Part shown: piece after piece, positions 39,379 to 51,300 of the stretch
Numbering within the stretch: position 1 is the stretch's first letter
How the letters are laid out: each line of letters opens with the position of its first letter
From: Icerya purchasi
Lineage: Eukaryota; Arthropoda; Insecta; Hemiptera; Monophlebidae
Assembly (NCBI GenBank): GCA_039619475.1
Contig: CM077115.1
Coordinates: 446,513,292-446,577,291 of the forward strand
Length of the DNA stretch: 64,000 nt
Reading direction: 5' to 3'
The notes under the pieces: generated by a model
The model's database searches: none
Told to the model about the DNA's origin: nothing
Seen by the model: the letters and a program-made list of their open reading frames with translations, nothing else
Translations under genes and position numbers: made by a program

Positions 39379-42300
39379 TTAATCCACGAATGCCATCATT
39401 CCATATGTCAAAGGTATTACTGAAAAAATTGGTCGAATTTTAAGAAGAAATAACATCAGACCGGTGTTTACGGAAAAATCGTTAATACATTATTAAATGC
39501 AAAAGACAAGCAACCTCTAAGGAGCTTCACACCGCCGGGATTCCTTATTCTTCTGATATGAACTATATTGGACGAACTAGCCGGATGATCGTCAATATTT
39601 GGATTAAAGAATATATAACCGATAGTAAATATAATCCTACCGAGAAATAAACATTGGTTGTTAAACACCACTTAAGAGCGTAAAGTACTAGGGGTGTTCA
39701 ATAAAGACTCGAACTGCTTCTGTAGGTCAGCTGGCAACACTGCAATCGAACTGACAGTGGTACAGTTGGAAAGGGGGGTTCAATACGAAGCTGCTGGTTC
39801 TTTACGGGGGCAATTTGGATGAATAGTTCGCGAGTTACGGTTGTTTAAACAGAGTGCACGTGAAAATCGACCGTACAGTGGACGAACATTTAAGAGCGCA
39901 GAAGTATGTAATTCGATTTTGTTTTAAGCTTAAAAAAACCGCGAATGTTATTACTGCCGACGAAACCTAGCTATACATGTGTGACAAACTAAGCAGCAGT
40001 CAATCAAATGGGTCGAAAAAGGAGGCCCGCCACCGAAAAAAGCGAGAGCAACCAAGTCCGCGACCCAAGTGATGGTGATCATTTCCGTTGATAAAGACGG
40101 ATTAATCTACACCAATGTGGTTCCCCACAAGGTCAGACGGTGAATGATACCTTGAGATGTTGAAAAAATTAATCCGGCCTCACATTCAAAGAAAGCGACC
40201 TCACGTGACTAATGGAAGATGGAAGCTGCACCATGACAACGCTCGGCCTCATGTTTCAAATATTTTTGCGAGACTACGGCATGGAAATTATCCATCCCCC
40301 GTATTCACTGGATGTCGCTCCAAACGACTTCTTTTACCTATTCCCCAGGGGCCCAAAAGGAGTTGAAAGGAGGTCGATTTAATTCTAAAGAGGACGCAGT
40401 AGGAGCTGTACAGACGATTTTCAAGTGGATGGCAGAAGAGGGGTTCCAGCACGTTTCCGAAAATTGGAAAAAAAAGGTGGGCCAAGTGCATACGACTGGG
40501 AGGGGAGTATATTGAAAGCGAAATCGATCCGGAGTTGTAAATTTTAATTAATAAAGATTTTATAAGCACAGTCCGAGTGTCTTTATTGAACACACCTTGT
40601 ATTTTGTTCAGTAATAGTGCTAGGACTTGGATAAAGAGAACTATATTAAAAAAAAAAAAAAAAAAAAGATTGATTAGCGAAGTCATTGACATAGAAAAAT
40701 GGCTAAATTTCGACCGTGAAAATGCTTTTCATGCCTCGCGACTTGAAGACCTGCAATTCCATCGGTTAAAATAAAAAGAGACTCCCAGAAGAACTACCGA
40801 TTCTGAACCATCAAGTATTGCATTGCTGAAATAGTTATTGCCGCCTTTGGTGCCGTCGGTATTTTACGTTCTTTTCTGAATGTTTACGTTATTATTGTAG
40901 TTTTGGTTTTTCGTTTGTTTTTTTATTTTTTCAACTGTAAAATTCCGTGTCGATATCATTTTTCTTGTTTGTTTTTTTTTTTTGGCACGTTAGCTACATT
41001 ACCTGAGGAAGGTGAAATCATTGGAATTCCTGGTCGTCTGTTACGAAACGTTTCTCACGCATTTCAAATGGGGAGAAACGTGAAAATTCATCCCAATTTT
41101 GATAATTCACGTGAGAACGAGAAAAGACGCGTGCGGCCGCGCCATTATCTTGCAAAAGCACTGCTCTCCAGGCTGCAGCCATGTCTCTTCCGATTAATCG
41201 CTCGATCAAGTGCCGTCACATGAGTTTGCAACACAGTAGGAATCCGTGCCGGTTCCAGAAGACCATCACCGACGAAGCATTCAGTTTTGGCTTTTGGCCG
41301 ACCTGATTAATCTTTCATTCTGTCTACACTTTACTCGCTTCCTTCGACTCCGGGACACACGTACGTGTTACAACGTTGTTTGTACATATACAGCGCACAA
41401 CAGTCTGCAATCAATTTTTGCACCTTCAACTCCGTCAGCTGTCAGAAATTTGATAACCGTGCATATCTCGCAACTCGTCGGGTTGGAAACGTCCAACGAC
41501 ATGTTCAACACACGTGCGCGCAGAAGTTCTACTGATTAGATCAGAACGCGGCAAACGGCGTTCTGCTCGTATTCTATCTTCTACACAAATTTCACACAGT
41601 TATACCGAACAGCGGGCGCGAAATAAGTCGTGTCACGTTACTTATTGAACGAAGCCATTCGTATATTAACATAGTGTCCACCGTAAATAACTTTAGTTCT
41701 TAGTATAACAACTGACGCACTCGCAAATAAGCACAATACAAGAGTCGAATCTTTTTCAATAGCGAAAATAACTGTTTCGCAGCAAGAAATGGGAACAAGG
41801 GCGAATGACAAATAAACTGACTGCGTGAAAATTGGAATTTCAGCCTAGCAACAAAATTATAATAATTTTGTTCTTGATTCTAAGATCACATTTTTCTTCC
41901 AAATCTGAACACCACAGATTGCCTGAGATTGAAGTTAGCAGAAGTGCGTCCCTGAGCTAAAACGGAAAAAAATAAAAAATTTGATCGTACATGGGCTACT
42001 TTTAACGTTTGAAAGTGTAAAACTTGAAGTATTACACTCGGTCGCTTAATTATAAGAATACATTAGTAGCAAGTACTAACATCGATGTGTTAATTTTAAA
42101 AGAAACTCTGTTGTAAAGGTATAAGCCGAGCGTTTGCGACCTATACATTCCTAAATCGGGGTTAACAAGACAATTTTAAAGAGTCGAAAATCAAAATAAG
42201 AAAACACCTAATTCTAAGCCACTGCTACTGTTTGTAACAAGGCTGTTGACAGATCACGTGGCGGTTCGATATATCGACTCTTTATTGCGACAGAACGCTA

Positions 42301-45300
42301 TTTCGTCACGTCCTTTTACATGAATTACAAAAGCATGAATCATGCTAGAATCGAATGAGATTTTTTAAATTGACTAAATATTTCACTTAATTCGTTACTT
42401 ATACAAAAAATTACTTTTATTACCGATGCGCTAAACTGGATTAGCGGGGACATTTTGGTAACGTGAGTGTATTTTATAAAGGAAGAGTTGGCCGGATTCC
42501 GGTAATTAAACATTCTCATAAGTCGAACACGGTTACCGTAATAAACAAATTGAATTATTATAAAAAGAAAATATAACGGCGTCGGCCGTAAAAAGAGAAG
42601 CAGGCAATACAAAAATGCCAAATACATCGATCGAAAATGTTGTTTTATTTTTTTATTATTTTTTAATGGAATAAATGTTACTAAATACTAGTCATCAGTT
42701 TGTATAAGCTATCGGCAAATGAACGGTTTTAGAACAACGTGGATCCATATACAATTATAAAAAAGAGAAGCGCCAGCCAATTTAATAATCTGTGGTCTCG
42801 AGTGGAACACGACGTCGTTGGTTATGAAAGCGTAGTGGAACTTTTCAAATGAAATTTTCCTTCAGGTAAAATAGTTGATGGAAGTAGCCCCTCCTATTGG
42901 AGACAATTTTTTCAAGAACACTATAAACATGAACTTTAAGGAACTGCTGACCGGTAGAAAGTAGTTTGCAATTTTTATTTTTCCAACTTTTAAGAGTCAG
43001 AAATTTCGGCGAATGTAAGTATATAAATGAAAAAGTACTTTTGTTCCAGATTTCGTTGTAAATAGAAATTATTAGCATTAAATCTGATGTTCCACGAGGA
43101 AACTAACATTAAACTTATGTATGCACCTTTTATTATTTTTTTTTTTTTTTTTGGGCTCGCAACCAGGGGACCTCACCCAGAAGTATGCACTTGAATTTCA
43201 TACAGTTATATTATGATCACAAAAACATACAAAATAAATAATATTTAAAAATTCCTATCAGTTTCGCATAACTCGGTCCATAATCATGACAATGAAAAAT
43301 ACTCGTTGTTGTGATTACATGGATTAAGTTAGCCGGAACCAGTCGGAATTTTTAAATGCAATTATTTGTTCGGTATGTTTTTGTATTCATAATTTAATTA
43401 TATCAAACTATTGCAACTTTTTTTTTAAATCAGTACCCCATTAGCTGTGACTGCTACGGACAAAGAAGTCGATGACTTTTTAAAAAGTCCTGGCCAGTTA
43501 TCTTCTCCTATCAAGTCAGCGTCACGTCAAGAGGTGAAAAACATACCTAAAACGCTGAAAAGGAGAAAGAGTCCCGGTTTTGATTTAATAAGCGCGGAAC
43601 TACTGAATAGACTTCCACGGAAGGCTGTAATGTTGCTGACATATTTAGATGTAACGCAATACTCCGGAGCCTACATTATTTTCCGGTGCAATGGAAGTTT
43701 TTGCGCAAATTATTATGATTGCAAAACCGGGCAAAAATCCGCATGCTGTTACGTCTTATTGTCCCATTTCCTTGTTGCCTGTTATGTCGAAGGTAATGGA
43801 GAAATTGGTATTAATCAGATTGCAGCCATACCTATATAATATAATTCCACAACATTAATTCGGTTTCTTAAAACAGCATTCCACGGTGGATCAGCTGTAC
43901 AGAGTGGTAAGTGTAATAGAAAAAAGTTTGGAAACAAAAAATGTATGTAAAATAGAATTTTTCGATGTGCAACAGGTTCTTGATAAAGTTTTGCATAATG
44001 GTCTATTATATAAATTAAAAATTCTGTTACCAACTAGGTTATATCTCTTGTTGAATTCATATCTGCATAACCGATATTTCCAGGTACGCTATGAACACAC
44101 GTTTTCAGAACTATATCCAGTTCAAGCAGGAGTGTCCCAGGAATCAGTTCTGGGACCCACGCTGTGTTTGATATATACAGAAGACTTTCCTGTACCGCAA
44201 AATGTACAGGTAGAGCTACATTTGCTGACGACACGGCATTACTTGCGTCACATTCAGATCCGAAGATAGCAAGCGACAATCTTCAGAAGGCCCTTATCGA
44301 AGCAGAAAGCTGGTTTAAAAAGTGGAAAGTTCAGATCAACGAAGGTAAATCGGTAAATGTTCATTTCACGAATATAGAAAAGTCATAACCCCAACTAACA
44401 AATGTTCGATATACACAAGTATCTTGAAGCCTATTTGGACCTACGGAGTACAGCTTTTGGGGGGTTGTGCTAAACCTACAAATCTGAAGATAATACAGAC
44501 CGCGCAAAATAAAATCCTTAGGCTGTCGTGCCCAAGGCGCCATGGTATGCATCAAATCAAACTTTGCATCAGGATTTAGGGATAATAGAATATATGACAG
44601 ATGTTATTAAAACTCATGCCCCAAGACACTTGGAAAGTCATCCGAACAAACTTGCTGCTGGACTGCTACATACTGCTAATGATAGGAGGCGGCTGAAGCG
44701 TAAGAAACCTCATGACCTTGTTTAAGGTAAAGTTCATCGGGTAGGTACTGTTGGGTACTTCTCCCTTCATGCTCAATATTTCCCTGTTAAGAATATTGCT
44801 AAATATGGCCTAGATGGCCGGTTTGTAATACAATAACAACTATAAAACAAAAAAAAAAAACAAAAAAAAAACAAAACTAGCTGTGAAAGAAATTCACTGT
44901 GAAATATATGGAAATAAAAAAAAACGCAACAGTCATTTGAAAAAGCATTTCACAGCAATCGTAATTTAAAAAACAAATTACTCGCAACAAACAAGAGCAA
45001 CTCCATTACGAAAGATATAAACAAAAACAGCGACGTTTACAAAATAAACTGTTTATAGTGTGACAGGCAACTCTAGTCGAAAATTTACACCTGCATACAA
45101 CGAGCCTAAACAAAATCTATTACGTCGAACACTTAATAAAACATAAAGCGGTCATAATGGAGAAATCTTTAACAATACCAAAAACGAAAGGAAATAAGTT
45201 AAATATAGCTGAAAACTACTATGTAAAAAACAAAAAGATATCAAAACTGTCGGACAATTAAATAACACAATTAGGACAAAATAGGAAAAAGCGGAAAAGA

Positions 45301-48300
45301 CGTTTTTGTATATTAAGTTTATTTAATGTTTATCATAGCGTTTGTAATTTTATTTCATTTTCTTAACACATTTAAACTCATTAAACAAAAAAAAACAATA
45401 TACAATCGAATCCAGTAAAAATAATAATATCAATTTTTAGACCTAGACCTCAAAATAGAAAACAATAAACTGATATATACACAGTCTAGCCATAAATACT
45501 GATACTGCTTAAAACGAACGTACCGCGAAAAGGAAGCACGATGCAAATTCAGAAAAAAATTATTTCAAAAATACAAACAATGCTCGTTAAAATCATGTCT
45601 TAGTTATTCAAAATGACCACCTTTATTAGCGACACACGACGACAAACGCTCCGGCCATTTCGCAATACATGTACGGATCGTCTCGAGAGGAATTCTTGCT
45701 GCTGCCTCAACAATGCTTCGCTTGAGCGCCTCCAAATTTCGGTGTGGTCTTCGACAGGCTATTTCCTCTAACTTATCCCACAGTTCGTAGTCCAGCGGAT
45801 TTAAATCCGGGCTGCCGGACGGCCAATCACTGCTGCTATGAAGCCGGGTACATTCTCTGCGAGCCACTTTTGTGTCGTTTGAGCTTTGTGTGCCGGTGCT
45901 GAATCCTGTTGAAATACCCGATCGATTCCGGCAAACAAAGTATCGTTCAGAGGCTTAACCACTGTGGTTCCAGAACTGTGTTTGGTACACTGTGGCACCT
46001 GTTTTGACCTCTGTTTCGCAAAAATGGATGGGAGTTGACCCATACCACGGTACGCCCCACCACACCATCACAGAAGTGGGGTGGTGACCTCGTTGAACGC
46101 GTGGAAATTTGGTTTTAGCCTCAGCAGATGAACGGGCATAAATTCTATCATTTTGCTTGTTATATCTCTCCACTACAGTAAAAATTTTTTCATCTTTGAA
46201 AAGGATCTTTTTGTACCGATTTTTGCCGTACAAGCGTTTCAACTTTTTCGCTCTTTCGTATCTTATCGCCTTTAATTTTTCGGTTAAAAGATGACCTGTA
46301 CACTTCTCTTATAGGCTCGCATATGTAAATTATCGGTGAGGATGCGCGAGACCGTTCTCGGCGCGATTTTCATCTCCTGAGCGATGATTTTTTGTTTCCG
46401 AAGAGGGCACCTGTTAATTCGCGACCGAACTGCTTCAACTACCTTTTTTGTTCTCGCAACACGTGGCCGGCAGGCTCGCGGGCGATCAACAACGTCTCCC
46501 GTATCCATAGAACGTTGCAGTGTACAATAAACAAAACATTTCGTAACTTTAAATGGTTTGAGGAAAGTGAGAATTTGAGACGCGCTATGCCCCGCCTTCA
46601 TCAGTCTAGTTATTGTAACGCGTACGTGATCAACTGTCCAATCCATCTTCGTAGCGTGTACTGAACACACTAAAGCGAAGTTATTTGCTCTGCTACCGCG
46701 TTATGACGATGCGCTGACAGTGTTACTACTTTGTTCTGCGCAAAATTCCCCTCATGCAGCGGCAGTATCAATATTTATGACTAGACTGTGTAATATATAC
46801 CAAAAAGTATCAAAAACATATAAAATAATTAATAGCCATTCAAATCATCCCAACAATCATAAACAGGCAGTACAACTAGCATATATAAATCGTATACACA
46901 AGACTACTTTAAATAAAAACAGTAAAAATAATGAGTCAAACAATTTTTTATTTATTTATTTTTTTAAATTTAAAAACAAGTTGTGGGTCTCACAGGGCAA
47001 ATATGCCCATTGTGTGAGTGCCCAACACTCTTATCAACGTTTATTAAAAAGATAGAAAGTACAAAAATTACACTATCTTAGCTTATTCCCCATATATACA
47101 ATATTAATAAACCTAGCATTATAATTAAGTAAGAGTATATATATAATAGATATGTACACAGATGTTGAAGCGCGAATACTCACAGAAAGAACAGGAGAAT
47201 ACTTTTATATAAGGAAAGGGGTAAAGCAGGGGGTCCTCCTTTATCACCATTATTATTTATATGTGCTCTCGAAAAGGTATTCAGAAAGTTAAATTGGGAA
47301 CAAAAGGGTATCCGGATTAACGGGGAATTTCTGAATAATCTACGGTTTGCAGATGATGTAGTACTTATGGGGCAAAATCTATCGGAGTTAAACGATATGA
47401 TAATTGAGTTGAATGAAGGTGGTAAGGAAACAGGCCAGAGTATAAATACGGCTAAAACAGGGTTTCCAGCCACATGGACATTAAAGGTAATGAGACGGCG
47501 AATTCCTTGGCTCGAGTTGCTGCTTCTTCTCGTTCCTTTTCTTAAGAAAAATTTCATCCTCTAACCTGAACTGCCTATGTACTAAATTTCACCTCAAACT
47601 TTGGTCAGATATTTACCCCCCACCCCACCCACCACATTTTTTCGTAACGATCAATCCCCTTTTATCTGTCTATATAACCTAGTCTTCCTTCTTATACCTG
47701 GTGTTCTTGGAGTTACTTTAACTTCCCCGTTCTGTTATCATTTCTATGATTCGCTTGCGTTTCAGCCATTCTGCTCTCCCTTTCTCTCGTTTTCGCTATT
47801 CTCTTGTTTCCTCTCCAAATTCTCCACCTCGATGAAACGGTGATTTGCGACGCTAATCACATCTTTTTTGAATGTCCATTCCTTTCTGTCGAACGTTGTT
47901 TTTCTTGTGCGCTGAAACTCAACTTACTCCTTATTGTGCATCTTATATTTTATCCTTCCCCTCGCCATCCGTTATTTCATCCGTTAGTTCCTTTATATTG
48001 TCTATATCTGACCGAATTAGAATTTAATTAACGACTCTTTTCTTTCTTGTTGTTTCTGGGTGTAGGTCCTTAGCTAACGTGCTGCCCAAGGGGGGGGGGG
48101 ATTAAAAATGAAAAGAAAAAGAAATCCGAATCCAAGAAGACATAAATAAATAAACAATTAACTTCAAACCACTGAATTACAGAAAAAAGTTATTTCTATT
48201 ATCTGAATGCAAAAAAAGGAAAATAAAACTGGTCCCCCCAAAAAGGAACAGTACGAAAAAAAGTAATAAAAATGAACTTACAAAACTCATAAAAGATACG

Positions 48301-51300
48301 TACAATTTTAGAAAGCGCCTGGAACAGACCATATTTATAATTTTTCTTGTATAAGAAAATTCATCACCATTTGTGAAGCACTTCACATATTAAATAAATC
48401 AAATCGTTAAATACTCAGAAACATGCCCAGACTTTCTCACGAAACATAAAACATTCCTTAAGCTAAAATATCAAGAAATAAATTTTAGGTCAATTACATA
48501 TCTTCAAACACAATCAAATAATAACAGCGTCTATAGTAAAAAAAAAAAATAAAAAAAAAATAAACATAATACAAAAAAAATTAATGATATTCAAGGGCGA
48601 ACAAATTGTAGTGGACATAATGTAATAATGAAACGAACAGAAAAAAGATGACACACAGACACGCAATATATTGCTCCTCGGATTACAAAAAAGCCGTTGA
48701 TAGTTTTCCGCATACGAAGCTCCTAAAAAAAATTGCAATATACTACATTAGCCATATACACTGTATATAATTTTCTCTCGCAAATAATAAACAAATAGAG
48801 AACAAAATTAATCTTATAACGGAAACCAACAATATCCAAATAAAAATTCAAGACGACTTAGTGTCCCATACGGTTCTGCCTCTTGGTAAAAGATCGCTTT
48901 ATTAAGTATACATATGAAACGATTCGAAATATGGTATTAAGACAAAAATAACAACCACAAAAAAAACTGCCTGATGTACATAAACGTCAATAAATTATAT
49001 ATGAACCGATTATTAAAAATCGCACAAACCATAAGTAAACAAAAATGAAATTTGGAATAGAAAAATGCAGAAGGGGCTTTCATATTTATAGAAAATGTTC
49101 CCCACTCACCAAGAAACGGAAAAAATTAACAACGAAAAAATACTACAAATAGTTGAAATCTGTTGGTTTTCAATAAAATATTACACCGAATCAAATTAAA
49201 ATTAAAAAGAAATTAAAAACTTAAAAAAAGATGGGGCAAGCTATAACTGAAACACATCTTAACGCCGAAAACAGATTTAAAGCTATATAAATATGCGTGT
49301 ATATTTATTTGGAATAATTAAACGGACTCATAACTTATTCAAAAAAGAAATCAATAAATTGATCTGAACACAATTTACAGAATAAAAGAAAACGGTACTT
49401 AAATTCAAGTATAGAACGAACAAACTACCGAAATAAAAGAAATAAACTCTGTAGCCTAACAGAGATGTGTCAGTACTTCATCAGAGCTAAACATAAGGTT
49501 TTAAAAAATACTTTAATTCTAAAAACAGCCAAAGTAGACATAAATTAGACACCATTCTCAGTTTCGCAAATCAAGATGTAAATAATGCTAACACAATAAA
49601 AGAAAAAGAAGAAAATTAGGCCCATAAAGTTGCTATACATGGTAAACATCCAAACATCATGATTTTCGGAAACTGAATATTTTTTACTCGCTATGTAAGA
49701 TCAAGTAACAACAGCGAAAGAAATTATCAAAATATATAATTATAGATAATAATATCCGAAACGATCAAAAATGTCGGTGAAAAAAGGAAACCATAGAGCA
49801 TAAAAACAGATTATGCGGAAAGATATAACAGTGTAGCGTGAATAATTCAAGTAAAAGCAAGAAATAAAAAATCTAATATCAGACATATTACAAATTCAAA
49901 GTAAAGATTAAAAAATAAAAACAATCAGAGAAAACGAAATAACCAAATTATTACAAGAGAAAACAAATCGGATATAGCATTAATGTAATAAAGATTAATA
50001 TGAAATATATACATAATAAATATAGAACAGTTGAATAGTATATAAAATATAATAAATAACTAAAAATATGCACTACGAGCAATAGAAACCTTAGAGGCAA
50101 ATTTGGGAACAAGAAAAAGTTAGGATAATTAGATTTTAATACTGTCAATTACAGGGATGACAATCGTAAGCTATTTAAAGAAGAATTAAGCATATTTCCT
50201 AGATTATTTTTTTTCCATGTACATTAACGCAGCGCAAGTGAAATTTTATAAAATGTCAATATACGGCAACGGGATATTCTACCCGAAGGCAATACCATCG
50301 CCTAAACAACCACGGCACAATAGCTAGCTTGCCAGATTCCAACATACATATACTCAAAGGCACAAAAATCGGATCCCCAGAAGCAGAAGATTAATTTTTA
50401 ATGTTAAAATATTCGTTTATTCAAAGAATATATGTATATATATTTATTTTAATAGGAGTGCCAAACAAACACAGTTATTACGAAACTAAGGATAATGTTG
50501 AAAAAAAAAGTTAAATGTAAAATTTTAACACGAATAGGAATATAGAGGAAACGAAAAAACAGGTAGTGCAAAATAAAACGCGATTGTGTTTTTTTTTGCT
50601 TTTTTATGTAAAAACGCAGCATATTATATATATATATAAAAAAATTATACAAATTTTTTTTTAGACACCTTTAGTAAATTTTTGGCACTATAACTGATTT
50701 GGATAACAATCTCCATATTATTATTTTTTATTTAAAGTTGTTACTCTGTACAATGCCAGTTTTTATAAAATTTATTTCTACTTGCTTTTTTTGATTTCAA
50801 TTTAAAACATACCATATATAAAATATCCCTAAATGCCTCTTTAACAAACATCATCTCGAAGCATTCGAAAAAAATAATTTTTAAGGCAAACTGAAATTTT
50901 TGTAAATAAGCGTATTTCATCGCGAAATAAATATTTTGAGGATGTTTTTTAAACGGATTTTTTATTCCTACAGGTTATCCGTATACTAAAATTATACCTA
51001 AACAAAGACCATAATACAGCAGCTTTAAAATTTCATCGCTTTCGCATAAAAAGTTATTTTTTATAAAAATTATTATCTAATCCCTTAAAGTTTCCCCATT
51101 CGGTAGTAATGAAGTATCGCGTATTTTTATTTTAAATATCAACTGTAAATAATCAGTTTTTAATTAAAAACATATACCGTATTTACTCGCGTAATTTACG
51201 CACTTTTTTGCGCCGTTTTTAACCTGCACAAAAAGGGGGTGCGTAAATTACGCGGGGAATCAGATCAACCTGCATTTTGCGGGTTATACGTAATAGGTGT

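Noticed and set aside
47180..47557. 125-codon minus-strand open frame
   Set aside because: It is antisense to the RTE reverse transcriptase and RNase H motifs on the plus strand.
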